Source: Leifsonia sp. ALI-44-B
Lineage (GTDB): Bacteria > Actinomycetota > Actinomycetes > Actinomycetales > Microbacteriaceae
Assembly (NCBI RefSeq): GCF_001984125.1
Contig: NZ_MTQL01000004.1
Coordinates: 1-64,000 of the forward strand
Direction of reading: 5' to 3'
Length of the DNA stretch: 64,000 bases
Part shown: piece after piece, positions 55,777 to 64,000 of the stretch
Numbering within the stretch: the stretch's first letter is position 1
How the letters are laid out: each line of letters starts with the position of its first letter
The notes under the pieces: generated by a model
The model's database searches: none
Told to the model about the DNA's origin: nothing
Seen by the model: the letters and a program-made list of their open reading frames with translations, nothing else
Program-made: the position numbers and the translations under genes

Positions 55777-55865
55777 CGGAACAGAGATTCGTTCCCGGCC
55801 CTCCCGGCCGAGGGTCGGGAACGCTCTCGTCAACGGACACGACCCCGTGACCCCAGGAGGACACC

Positions 55866-56273
55866 ATGTACACCGCAACCGCTCAGCGCCCCACCGCCTT
55901 CGGCATCACCGAATTCGGTGCCCAGGTATCGCCGCGCGTCGCAACGACGTCGGCGCAGTCCACCTCCCCGCGCCTCAAGATCACCCGCCGCGGCCGACTC
56001 GTGCTCGGCACGCTGGTCGCCGTGCCCCTCGTCATCGGCGCCGTCGCGGTCGGCATGAACGCGGGAGGGGCTGTCGCGAACTCTTCGTCCAGCCACACCT
56101 CGTTCGATTACGAGACCATCGCGTCGGGCGAGACGCTCTGGCACCTGGCCGAAACCGTGGCCCCCACGGCCGATCCGCGTGACGTGATCGCCGACATCAT
56201 GCGCCTCAATGGTCTCGAGACGGCGAGCGTCGTCCCCGGCCAGCGCATCGCCATCCCCACGCAGTACAGCTAG
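55866..56273 (+). CDS. LysM-domain membrane protein, probable SOS-induced cell-division inhibitor
   Basis: 135 aa. A ~45-residue N terminus, one transmembrane helix (RLVLGTLVAVPLVIGAVAVGMNAG), then a single extracytoplasmic LysM domain (YETIASGETLWHLAETVAP, then VIADIMRLNGLETASVVPGQ and RIAIPTQ) that should bind peptidoglycan. AGGAGGA precedes the ATG. A small LysM or membrane protein divergent from lexA is the arrangement of mycobacterial Rv2719c/ChiZ and corynebacterial DivS, SOS-induced division suppressors. Function here is by analogy of context and topology. Confidence 0.88.
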   Translation: MYTATAQRPTAFGITEFGAQVSPRVATTSAQSTSPRLKITRRGRLVLGTLVAVPLVIGAVAVGMNAGGAVANSSSSHTSFDYETIASGETLWHLAETVAPTADPRDVIADIMRLNGLETASVVPGQRIAIPTQYS

Positions 56274-56312
56274 ACGCGGTAACACGTCGGCAGCGGCACC
56301 TAAAATAGTGGG

Positions 56313-57395
56313 GTGACTTCTCTCGACGATCTGCCCGTCCGCGACGACCTGCGCGGCAAGACCCCTTACGGCGCCCCTCAACTCGCGGTGCCCGTAGCGC
56401 TCAACGTCAACGAGAACACCCATCCGATTCCCGAGGGTGTGGCGACCGATATCGTCGCCTCGCTCGCCGCCGCCATCCTGGGCGTCAACCGCTACCCCGA
56501 TCGCGAGTTCACCGAGCTGCGCACCTCGCTTGCCGGCTACCTCGGATACGACCTCACGCCCGAGAATCTCTGGGCGGCGAATGGGTCGAACGAGGTCTTG
56601 CAGCACATCCTGCAGGCGTTCGGTGGCCCCGGCCGTTCGCTGATGGGCTACGTGCCCACCTATTCCATGTACTCGATCCTCGCGTCGGGCACCGGCACGC
56701 GCTGGATCGCGGCCGAGCGTGACGATCGCTACGAGCTCACCCCCGAGACCGCGGTTGCTGCCATCGAGCGCGAACAGCCCGACATCGTCTTCCTCTGCTC
56801 GCCCAATAACCCGACGGGCACTCCGCTCTCGCTCGAGACCATCGAAGCCGTCTACGCGGCGAGCACGGGCATCGTCGTCGTCGACGAGGCCTACGCGGAA
56901 TTCTCCACGACGGGGGAGGAGAGCGCGCTCTCCCTTCTCCCCGGCCGTCCGCGACTCCTCATCTCCCGCACGATGAGCAAGGCTTTCGCCTTCGCCGGTG
57001 TGCGCGTCGGATATCTCGCGGCCGACCCAGCGGTCATCGACGCCCTCCGCCTGGTGCGGTTGCCCTACCACCTGTCGGCCCTCACACAGGCGGCTGCCAC
57101 CGCTGCGCTCCGCCACAGTGGTGAGATGCTGCGCATGGTCGACGAGATCATCGGCCAGCGCGACCGCATCGTCGACGGGCTGCGCGATCTCGGCTACGAC
57201 CCGTTCCGCACGGGCAGCAACTTCGTCCTCTTCGGGGGCGTCGACGACCCGCAGGCCACCTTCCGTGCACTCCTTGAGCGGGGCGTGCTGATCAGGGATG
57301 TCGGCATCCCCAATTCTCTGCGCGTGTCGGCCGGCACCACGGCCGAGACGACCGCCTTCCTCGACGCCGTGGCCGCACTAAACTCGAACGCATGA
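56313..57395 (+). CDS. hisC: Histidinol-phosphate aminotransferase
   Basis: 360 aa PLP enzyme of histidine synthesis. Seen are [64 protein letters not shown], and the PLP Lys in [18 protein letters not shown]. Leaderless: TAAAAT (56301-56306), 6 nt, GTG. Overlaps hisB by 4 nt. hisD, usually just upstream in Actinobacteria, is absent here. Confidence 0.96.
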   Translation: MTSLDDLPVRDDLRGKTPYGAPQLAVPVALNVNENTHPIPEGVATDIVASLAAAILGVNRYPDREFTELRTSLAGYLGYDLTPENLWAANGSNEVLQHILQAFGGPGRSLMGYVPTYSMYSILASGTGTRWIAAERDDRYELTPETAVAAIEREQPDIVFLCSPNNPTGTPLSLETIEAVYAASTGIVVVDEAYAEFSTTGEESALSLLPGRPRLLISRTMSKAFAFAGVRVGYLAADPAVIDALRLVRLPYHLSALTQAAATAALRHSGEMLRMVDEIIGQRDRIVDGLRDLGYDPFRTGSNFVLFGGVDDPQATFRALLERGVLIRDVGIPNSLRVSAGTTAETTAFLDAVAALNSNA

Positions 57396-58000
57396 GCGAC
57401 ACACACCGCACCGCCCGCATCAGCCGCACCACTAGCGAGTCCTCGATCGAGCTGCACCTCGACCTCGACGGCACGGGTGCGTCGACGATCAACACGAGTG
57501 TGCCGTTCTACGACCACCTGCTGACGGCCTTCGCCAAGCACTCGCTCACCGATCTCACGGTCACGGCAACGGGTGACACCCACATCGACGTGCACCACAC
57601 GGTCGAAGACATCGGCATCGCGCTCGGTCTCGCCATCCGTGAGGCGCTGGGCGACAAGGCGGGAATCTCGCGCTTCGGCGACGCCCTCGTGCCTCTCGAC
57701 GAGGCGCTCGTGCAGGCCGTCGTCGACATCTCGGGCCGCCCCTACCTCGTGCACACGGGGGAGCCCGTCGGTTTCGAGCTGCACCTCATCGGCGGCCACT
57801 TCACGGGGTCCATGGTTCGCCACGTCTTCGAGGCCATCACGTTCAATGCGGGCCTCACCGTGCACGTCACGGTGCTCGGCGGGCGCGATCCGCACCACAT
57901 CGCCGAGGCCGAGTTCAAGGCCTTCGCGCGCGCCTTCCGCGAGGCCAAGGCTCTCGACCCGCTCGTCTCCGGCATCCCCTCCACCAAGGGGGTCCTGTGA
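57392..58000 (+). CDS. hisB: Imidazoleglycerol-phosphate dehydratase
   Basis: 202 aa monofunctional dehydratase. The manganese-binding His clusters are [48 protein letters not shown] and [20 protein letters not shown] overlaps the hisC stop and the stop overlaps the hisH GTG, so the genes are tightly coupled. Confidence 0.98.
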   Translation: MSDTHRTARISRTTSESSIELHLDLDGTGASTINTSVPFYDHLLTAFAKHSLTDLTVTATGDTHIDVHHTVEDIGIALGLAIREALGDKAGISRFGDALVPLDEALVQAVVDISGRPYLVHTGEPVGFELHLIGGHFTGSMVRHVFEAITFNAGLTVHVTVLGGRDPHHIAEAEFKAFARAFREAKALDPLVSGIPSTKGVL

Positions 58001-58644
58001 GCGCCGACAAGCCGCGCGTGGTCGTCCTCGACTACGGCAGCGGCAACGTGCACTCCGCCGTCAAGGCTCTCGAGCGAGCAGGGGCGGATGTCGAGTTGAC
58101 CGGCAATCGTCAGCGCGCACTCGAGGCCGATGGCCTCCTTGTTCCGGGCGTCGGTGCTTTCGCCGCCGTCATGGATTCCCTCGAGGCATCCCGCGGTGGC
58201 GAGGTCATCGACCGTCGCCTGGCGGGCGGCCGCCCGGTGCTCGGCATCTGCGTCGGCATGCAGGTCATGTTCGACCGCGGCCTCGAGCACGGCGTCGACC
58301 GTGAGGGCCTCGGCGAATGGCCCGGGGATGTCGCCAAACTCGACGCTCCCGTCCTGCCGCACATGGGCTGGAACACGATCGAGGCGCCCGCCCACTCTCG
58401 CCTGTTCGCGGGCCTCGAAGACGAGCGTTTCTACTTCGTCCACTCCTACGCCGTGCGCGACTGGACCCTCGAGGTGCAGCCCCCGTTCCCCGAGCCCGCC
58501 GTCACCTGGGCGAACCACGGCGAGCGGTTCGTCGCGGCGGTGGAGAACGGCCCGCTGAGCGCCACGCAGTTCCACCCCGAGAAGTCGGGGGAGGCCGGCA
58601 TCCGCCTGCTGCGCAATTGGATCGACGGGCTGAAGGACAACTAG
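57997..58644 (+). CDS. hisH: Imidazole glycerol phosphate synthase glutaminase subunit
   Basis: 215 aa class I glutamine amidotransferase that feeds ammonia to HisF. The nucleophile is in [11 protein letters not shown], the His/Glu pair in [30 protein letters not shown] and [10 protein letters not shown] are typical. Its partner hisF is not in the window. Confidence 0.97.
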   Translation: MSADKPRVVVLDYGSGNVHSAVKALERAGADVELTGNRQRALEADGLLVPGVGAFAAVMDSLEASRGGEVIDRRLAGGRPVLGICVGMQVMFDRGLEHGVDREGLGEWPGDVAKLDAPVLPHMGWNTIEAPAHSRLFAGLEDERFYFVHSYAVRDWTLEVQPPFPEPAVTWANHGERFVAAVENGPLSATQFHPEKSGEAGIRLLRNWIDGLKDN

Positions 58645-58698
58645 TATCAGGTGCTTGTGCGCGAGACGCCGCGCCGACACTTCCGAGCAAGGGAAACA

Positions 58699-59445
58699 AT
58701 GAGCGAGTTCAACGAGACGCCCGATCTGGTGTTGCTTCCGGCCGTCGATGTCGCCGACGGTAAGGCCGTCCGCCTGACGCAGGGTGAAGCCGGCAGCGAG
58801 ACGAATTACGGCGATCCCGTCGATGCCGCGGCCGACTGGGCCAACCAGGGCGCCGAGTGGATTCACCTCGTCGACCTCGACGCAGCTTTCGGGCGCGGCA
58901 ACAACGCGGCCATCATCCGCAAGGTCATCAAGCAGGTGCGCGGCGTCAACGTTGAGCTGTCGGGTGGCATTCGGGATGACGCATCCCTCGAAGCCGCGCT
59001 GGCCACGGGCGCCAAGCGCATCAACCTGGGCACGGCCGCTCTCGAGAACCCCGAGTGGGCCGCCAACGTCATCGGCCAGTACGGCGAGGCCATCGCGGTG
59101 GGCCTCGACGTGCGCGGCACGACGCTCGCGGCTCGCGGTTGGACCCGCGACGGCGGCGACCTGTGGACGGTGCTCGAGCGACTCGAAGACGCCGGCTGCG
59201 CGCGTTACGTTCTGACCGACGTCACGAAGGACGGCACGCTGCAGGGCCCCAACGTCGAGCTGCTCACGCAGGTCATGGAGCGCACGAACCGTCCGGTCAT
59301 CGCGTCGGGCGGCATCTCGAGCCTTGACGACATCCAGGCCCTGCGCGACCTCGTTCCGCTCGGCCTCGAGGGCGCGATCGTCGGCAAGGCTCTCTATGCT
59401 GGCGCGTTCACGCTGGCAGAGGCGCTGGATGTCGCAACCGACTGA
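58699..59445 (+). CDS. priA: Phosphoribosyl isomerase A (HisA/TrpF)
   Basis: 248 aa TIM-barrel isomerase. [65 protein letters not shown] and [12 protein letters not shown] give the HisA fold. In Actinobacteria this enzyme usually serves both histidine and tryptophan synthesis; dual use is inferred from the lineage. ATG 58699 follows AAGGGA; a longer frame from 58651 has no SD. Confidence 0.95.
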   Translation: MSEFNETPDLVLLPAVDVADGKAVRLTQGEAGSETNYGDPVDAAADWANQGAEWIHLVDLDAAFGRGNNAAIIRKVIKQVRGVNVELSGGIRDDASLEAALATGAKRINLGTAALENPEWAANVIGQYGEAIAVGLDVRGTTLAARGWTRDGGDLWTVLERLEDAGCARYVLTDVTKDGTLQGPNVELLTQVMERTNRPVIASGGISSLDDIQALRDLVPLGLEGAIVGKALYAGAFTLAEALDVATD

Positions 59446-60268
59446 TCCTCACGACGCCCACGCTGCGTCGCACCACCATGGTGACGCGGCCGCCGCGTCG
59501 GGCAACCTCGCCGACTCGGCCGGACAGCCATGGAAGGGCCGCAGCTTCGAGCCGAACGATCACTCATCCGACGACGGCTCGGCCCCCGAGCATCTCGCCG
59601 AGGCGCTTCGTCGCTATCGCGCGCGCGAGGTCACCGAGGTCGAGGTCGTCGACGCCTTCCGGTCGTCGCGCCTGCTGATTCCGCTCGTGGCGCACGCGGG
59701 GGAGGAGGGCAAAACCGAGGCCGGGCTGAAGGTCGACAAGACGCAGGAGCTCTCGATCGTCACGGTCCAGGGCCCCGACGGCCGCACGGTCATGCCGGTC
59801 TTCTCGTCGGTCGCCGCGATGTCCCGCTGGAACCCCACGTCGCGCCCCGTGCCGGCCGACGGCGTCCGAGTGGCGCTGGCCGCGGCGAGCGAACACACCG
59901 ACCTCGTCGTCCTCGACCCCGTCAGCGACACGGAGTTCGCGATCCGCCGCCCGGCCGTCTGGGCGATCGCCCAATCCCTCGAATGGATGCCGAGCTTCAC
60001 CGACCCCGAGGTGCTCGAGTCGTTCCGCCGCAGCGTCTCATCCGAACTCGCCGTCACCGATGTGCATCTGCGTGCGGGCGACCCCGACGCGAGGCTCGCT
60101 GGCCCCGAGGTCGTCGTGACGCTCGAACTGCTGGCCGGCCTGACGCGCCCCGAGCTCGACGCCGTGCTCGCGCGTCTCGCCCAGCGCTGGGCCGCCGACG
60201 ATGTCATCGCCACGCGCGTCGACTCGCTCGCCGTCAAGCTCTCGTCGACCCCGCTCGACGAGCACTGA
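59429..60268 (+). CDS. SseB family protein
   Basis: 279 aa. After a His/Ala/Asp-rich N terminus (~35 residues) comes an SseB N-terminal domain: [32 protein letters not shown], then [18 protein letters not shown] and [20 protein letters not shown]. Function unknown in Actinobacteria, where it commonly follows priA. ATG 59429 overlaps the priA end by 17 nt. Confidence 0.88.
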   Translation: MSQPTDPHDAHAASHHHGDAAAASGNLADSAGQPWKGRSFEPNDHSSDDGSAPEHLAEALRRYRAREVTEVEVVDAFRSSRLLIPLVAHAGEEGKTEAGLKVDKTQELSIVTVQGPDGRTVMPVFSSVAAMSRWNPTSRPVPADGVRVALAAASEHTDLVVLDPVSDTEFAIRRPAVWAIAQSLEWMPSFTDPEVLESFRRSVSSELAVTDVHLRAGDPDARLAGPEVVVTLELLAGLTRPELDAVLARLAQRWAADDVIATRVDSLAVKLSSTPLDEH

Positions 60269-60438
60269 CGCGCGAAGCGCACGAATGCTCGACCCGACCT
60301 GAGGCTGCAACCGCTCGGGTCGATGCGGGTCGGGCGCAAACGGCCACTATGGGCCGATGCACACGGACGCTCGCCGGACACAGGCGGCCGGATGCCGGAG
60401 CGCGCGGCCCCGGCATCCGTTCGTGCTCGAGCTGTGAA

Positions 60439-60852
60439 CTAGTTGACGGGCCCGGTGTACTTCTCGCCCGGCCCCTGCCCGATGGCGTCGGGAATCGCGG
60501 ATGCTTCGCGGAACGCCAGCTGCAGCGACCGCAGGCCGTCGCGCAGGCTACGTGCGTGCATGTCGCTGATCTCGGGCGCTCCGGCAGTGATGAGTCCGGC
60601 GAGGGCGTTGATGAGTTTGCGCGCCTCGTCGAGGTCGGTCTGGGTGTCGGGGTCGTCGGCGAGGCCGACCTTGACGGCCGCGGCACTCATGAGGTGGACG
60701 GCCGTGGTGGTGATGACCTCGACGGCGCCCACATCGGCGATGTCCCGGACGGCCTGGTTGCTCGCCTCTTCGTAGGTCTGGCCCTGGTAGCTCTGGCCCT
60801 GGTAGCTCTGGCCCTGGTCGACGTTGCCGTCGTTGCTGTTCTCCACACTCAT
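60439..60852 (-). CDS. DUF1844 family protein
   Basis: 137 aa. The conserved part VEVITTTAVHLMSAAAVKVG, then DLDEARKLINALAGLITAGA, matches DUF1844. The N terminus is built on three 15-bp repeats giving QGQSYQGQSYQGQTY. AGAGG lies just upstream of the ATG. Convergent-to-divergent neighbour of infC, the usual actinobacterial location. Function unknown. Confidence 0.9.
   Translation of the reverse strand: MSVENSNDGNVDQGQSYQGQSYQGQTYEEASNQAVRDIADVGAVEVITTTAVHLMSAAAVKVGLADDPDTQTDLDEARKLINALAGLITAGAPEISDMHARSLRDGLRSLQLAFREASAIPDAIGQGPGEKYTGPVN
60772..60816 (+). repeat. Three 15-bp in-frame tandem repeats
   Basis: GTAGGTCTGGCCCTG then twice GTAGCTCTGGCCCTG. It encodes the SYQGQ units of the DUF1844 protein N terminus on the opposite strand. 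Changes in copy number would stay in frame. Confidence 0.85.
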
Positions 60853-61163
60853 CCTCTGCTAGACTTCTGTCGGCTCCGAAGTTCATCTTCGGTACGAAAG
60901 AGGAAATTTTCCCACCCGCGCTTGACCGCTTTACTAGGTTACCGGGTTGTAACGCTCCGCCGAGGCCGATGCAGAAGAACGAATCGTCAGGTTCATTCAT
61001 CCGCTCGGGCACGGTAGTCAGGGTGTGGCTCGATGGGTAAACGATGATCGGCAGAGGTGTCGCATCATCCGATCGCCCTTCGATGCGGTTCAACTTCTCT
61101 CTCGCCTGAATCAGATACGTGTCTGGCACAGTAGCCGTTCGTTTTTCATCAGAGGAGTTACGC
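60853..61163 (+). promoter_or_regulatory. infC leader region (311 bp)
   Basis: It holds a hairpin CCGAAG-TTCAT-CTTCGG (60876-60892), a TTGACC at ~60924 that may be a -35, and ends with the SD AGAGGAG (61151-61157). No gene is seen. A long leader in front of infC-rpmI-rplT is usual, and in other bacteria it carries IF-3- or L20-mediated control. Confidence 0.5.
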
Positions 61164-61740
<577 letters not shown>

Positions 61741-61748
<8 letters not shown>

Positions 61749-61935
61749 GCAGAAGACGCACTCGGGTGCGAAGAAGCGTTTCAAGCTCACCGGTAGCGGC
61801 AAGATCAAGAAGCAGCAGTCGGGCATGCGCCACAACCTCGAGCTCAAGTCGAGCCGTCGCACGCGCCGCCTGAACCAGGATCAGATCGTTTCCAAGGCTG
61901 ACCACAAGAACATCAAGAAGCTTCTCGGCCACTAG
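61741..61935 (+). CDS. rpmI: 50S ribosomal protein L35
   Basis: 64 aa, full length: [20 protein letters not shown], then [20 protein letters not shown]. It has AGGAGG upstream inside infC and overlaps the infC end by 8 nt. Part of the infC-rpmI-rplT operon. Confidence 0.98.
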
Positions 61936-61980
61936 ACGCCACGCGTCCAGAACCGAACACCCCGTTAGGAAGATAGAGAA

Positions 61981-62367
61981 ATGGCAAGAGTAAAGAGGGC
62001 CGTCAACGCCCACAAGAAGCGTCGCGTCATCCTGGAGCGCGCCTCGGGTTACCGCGGACAGCGTTCGCGTCTGTACCGCAAGGCCAAAGAGCAGGTCACG
62101 CACTCCCTGGTCTACTCGTACCGCGACCGTCGCGCCAAGAAGGGTGACTTCCGTCGCCTGTGGATCCAGAGAATCAACGCTGCGTCGCGTCAGAACGGCC
62201 TCACCTACAACCGCCTCATCCAGGGTCTCGGCCTCGCCGGCATCCAGGTCGACCGCCGCATCCTGGCCGAGCTCGCCGTGAACGAGCCCGCCACGTTCGC
62301 CGCGCTGGTCGAGAGCGCCAAGCAGGCCCTTCCCGCCGACACGTCGGCCCCGAAGACCGCCGCCTAG
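61981..62367 (+). CDS. rplT: 50S ribosomal protein L20
   Basis: 128 aa: [39 protein letters not shown], then [20 protein letters not shown]. Needed for early 50S assembly; in some bacteria it represses the operon. The Ala/Pro/Thr tail is slightly longer than in E. coli (118 aa). Confidence 0.98.
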   Translation: MARVKRAVNAHKKRRVILERASGYRGQRSRLYRKAKEQVTHSLVYSYRDRRAKKGDFRRLWIQRINAASRQNGLTYNRLIQGLGLAGIQVDRRILAELAVNEPATFAALVESAKQALPADTSAPKTAA

Positions 62368-62381
62368 GCATTTCTTCTGCA

Positions 62382-62416
62382 GAGAGGGACGCACCCGAGA
62401 GGGTAGCGTCCCTCTC
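62382..62416 (+). terminator. Terminator of the infC-rpmI-rplT operon
   Basis: GAGAGGGACGC and GCGTCCCTCTC, an 11-bp stem with a 13-nt loop. Confidence 0.8.
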
Positions 62417-62488
62417 GTCGTTAACGGCAAGCCACCCGGCGACAGGCCGCTCCCACGCCCGCTTGCGCCCCCTCGGTAGACTCGAGGC

Positions 62489-63289
62489 GTGCTGGATAAT
62501 CCGAGATCTCCCCGTGTCCGTTCCGTCGCGAAGCTCGCCAAGCGTGCCGCGCGGCAAGAGACGGGCCTGTTCCTGCTCGAGGGCCCGCAGGCCGTCGCCG
62601 AGGCGCTGACCTTCCGCCCCCAGCTGCTCGTCGAGCTCTATGCCACGCCCACCGCGCTCGAGCGCTACACCGATGTCGCCCAGACGGCCGTCGACGCGGG
62701 AGTCGACGTCGAATTCGTCACGGAAGACGTCCTCGACCAGATGGCCGACACTGTCACGCCGCAGGGCTTCATCGCCGTGGCGCATCAATTCCCCACGTCG
62801 ATCAAGGACATCTTCGCGGGCGACCCGAAGCTCGTCGTCATTCTCGAAGAGGTCCGCGACCCGGGCAACCTGGGCACCATCATCCGGGCAGCGGATGCCG
62901 CGGGCGCCGACGCCGTCATCCTCACCGGTCGCACGGTGGACCTCTACAACCCCAAGGTCGTGCGTTCGACCACGGGATCGCTCTTCCACCTGCCCATCGC
63001 CGTGGGCGCCGAACTCGAGGCGGCACTCGTGCGCGCGCACGCGGCCGGACTCAAGACCATCGCGGCCGATGTCAAGGGCGAGAGCCTGCTCGCCGTGCGC
63101 GCCGACGGCGACCTCTCTGGCCCCACAGCGTGGGTGTTCGGCAACGAGGCACACGGCCTCGAAGACGACCAGCTGACCCTCGTCGACCGCGTCGCCTCGG
63201 TGCCCATCTACGGCGCCGCCGAGTCGATGAACCTGGCCACCGCAGCGAGCGTCTGTCTCTACGAGAGCGCGTTCGCCCAGCGCGCCTGA
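62489..63289 (+). CDS. TrmH/SpoU-family RNA 2'-O-methyltransferase
   Basis: 266 aa. The N-terminal substrate-binding domain (RQETGLFLLEGPQAVAEAL) is followed by the SPOUT knot: VILEEVRDPGNLGTIIRAADAAGAD (motif 1), WVFGNEAHGLEDDQL (motif 2) and VPIYGAAESMNLATAASVCLYE (motif 3). It probably methylates a ribose in 23S rRNA; the exact site is unknown. Leaderless: TAGACT (62477-62482), 6 nt, GTG. Confidence 0.93.
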   Translation: MLDNPRSPRVRSVAKLAKRAARQETGLFLLEGPQAVAEALTFRPQLLVELYATPTALERYTDVAQTAVDAGVDVEFVTEDVLDQMADTVTPQGFIAVAHQFPTSIKDIFAGDPKLVVILEEVRDPGNLGTIIRAADAAGADAVILTGRTVDLYNPKVVRSTTGSLFHLPIAVGAELEAALVRAHAAGLKTIAADVKGESLLAVRADGDLSGPTAWVFGNEAHGLEDDQLTLVDRVASVPIYGAAESMNLATAASVCLYESAFAQRA

Positions 63290-63498
63290 CCCGCCCGGGC
63301 GCCGCGACGCACGCGCAACGCCCACGCGACGCACACACGACGCTCCGACGACCGAGAAGTTTCGTCGCGACATCCGCGGGGGAGCGGAGCGCCTGAAGCC
63401 CCGGAATCCCGCGGATCACCCCTGTTTCAGGGCCCCCTGCTTGGGTCACGAATCGGTAACGACCAGATTCTGACACGCGCCTGAAACACAGCGTCATC

Positions 63499-63511
63499 TA
63501 GCGTGGCCTCA
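63499..63511 (+). promoter_or_regulatory. -10 box of a leaderless promoter (amino acid ABC ATPase gene)
   Basis: TAGCGT, 6 nt, ATG 63511. Confidence 0.55.
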
Positions 63512-64000
63512 TGGCTCCCACAGATGAGACGAACCCGAGCGCCTCCACCGGATCGACGCCGATCAGCCGCTACGAAACGACGAGCAATCCGATCGTGGCG
63601 GGTCGCGGTGAACCGCTGGTGGTCGTGGAGAACGTCGAAAAGCATTACGGCGACTTCCACGCGCTGAAGAACATCAACCTGACCGTCAACAAGGGCGAGG
63701 TCGTCGTGGTCATCGGCCCGTCCGGGTCGGGCAAGTCCACGCTCTGCCGCACGATCAACCGCCTCGAGACCATCTCCTCGGGCGAGATCCGCATCGACGG
63801 CACCAAGCTCCCCTCCGAGGGCAAGAAGCTCGCAGCGTTGCGGGCGGATGTCGGCATGGTGTTCCAGTCCTTCAACCTCTTCGCCCACAAGACCATCCTC
63901 GAGAACGTGACGCTCGGCCCCATGAAGGTGCGCCGGCAGAAGAAGGCGGATGCCGAGAAGGCCGCCAAGGTCTTGCTCGAGCGCGTCGGCATCGAGCAGC
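63511..64000 (+). CDS. Polar amino acid ABC transporter ATP-binding protein (3' end outside the window)
   Basis: 163 codons are visible and the frame is still open. After a ~30-residue Ser/Thr-rich start come VVVENVEKHYGDFHALKNIN, Walker [22 protein letters not shown]-loop MVFQSFNLFAHKTILENVTL and GPMKVRRQKKADAEKAA. The CRTINRLE and FNLFAHKTILENV wording is that of glutamate/glutamine importers (GluA/GlnQ). The signature and Walker B motifs lie past the window. The permease and binding-protein genes are expected downstream. Confidence 0.88.
   Translation, partial: MAPTDETNPSASTGSTPISRYETTSNPIVAGRGEPLVVVENVEKHYGDFHALKNINLTVNKGEVVVVIGPSGSGKSTLCRTINRLETISSGEIRIDGTKLPSEGKKLAALRADVGMVFQSFNLFAHKTILENVTLGPMKVRRQKKADAEKAAKVLLERVGIEQ

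Noticed and set aside
55740-55790. GTTCGAATC-like strings near lexA as a tRNA T-arm.
   Set aside because: No acceptor stem, anticodon arm or CCA-proximal pairing; the strings are LexA-type half sites.

Overview
The window is a 64 kb stretch of a high-GC actinobacterial chromosome (about two thirds G+C by eye), most likely from the family Microbacteriaceae. The evidence is the gene set and order: mycoredoxin, ThyX, ClgR, DUF3046 and DUF1844 proteins, a PriA-type HisA, the run rnj / ftsK / pgsA / cinA / clgR / recA / recX / miaB / miaA / dapF / hflX / lexA, and infC-rpmI-rplT. Many promoters place a TANNNT -10 box 6-7 nt from the start codon, which is also typical of Actinobacteria. I see no tRNA or rRNA gene, CRISPR array, insertion sequence, prophage or plasmid module. 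Almost the whole window is chromosomal core.

Layout. 1-6.5 kb: the end of an aldehyde dehydrogenase gene and a second, half-length dehydrogenase gene, then a Rossmann/DUF2867 protein, a SNF2-type helicase and a small membrane protein. 6.5-25 kb: redox and central metabolism plus transport, namely mycoredoxin, phosphofructokinase, oligopeptidase B, an aldo/keto reductase, a Pit phosphate transporter with a small partner, divergent uracil- and purine-type permeases, a phosphoesterase, aspartase, an FAH-family enzyme, a PrsW-type protease, FKBP, Apt and a flavin monooxygenase. 25-31 kb: rpsO and pnp with an acyltransferase between them, then an aldo/keto reductase with a long N-terminal extension. 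31-38 kb: lysine/DAP and DNA-precursor genes (dapB, thyX, dapA), OsmC and RNase J. 38.5-41.5 kb: a three-gene ABC export operon sitting between rnj and ftsK. 41.5-55.6 kb: the chromosome-maintenance and SOS block, ftsK to lexA. 55.8-60.3 kb: a LysM protein divergent from lexA, then hisC-hisB-hisH-priA and an SseB-family gene. 60.4-64 kb: a DUF1844 protein, infC-rpmI-rplT, an SpoU-type rRNA methyltransferase and the start of a polar amino acid ABC ATPase gene.

How the genes work together. RecA, RecX, LexA and the LysM protein make an SOS circuit whose LexA-type operators can be read directly in the recA and lexA/LysM promoters. DapA, DapB and DapF serve lysine and peptidoglycan diaminopimelate synthesis. 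HisC/B/H/PriA cover four histidine functions, while hisD, hisF and hisI lie elsewhere. MiaA and MiaB modify the same tRNA base. IF-3, L35 and L20 form the usual translation operon.

I did not find a clearly undescribed multi-gene system. The most interesting signals are regulatory: a probable ATC start codon for infC, a LexA-like palindrome inside the LysM promoter spacer, twin 20-bp repeats 31 bp apart in front of clgR, 16-bp-period repeats between clgR and recA, tandem hairpins in front of pnp, pervasive leaderless starts, and strong over-representation of GGATGC/GCATCC.
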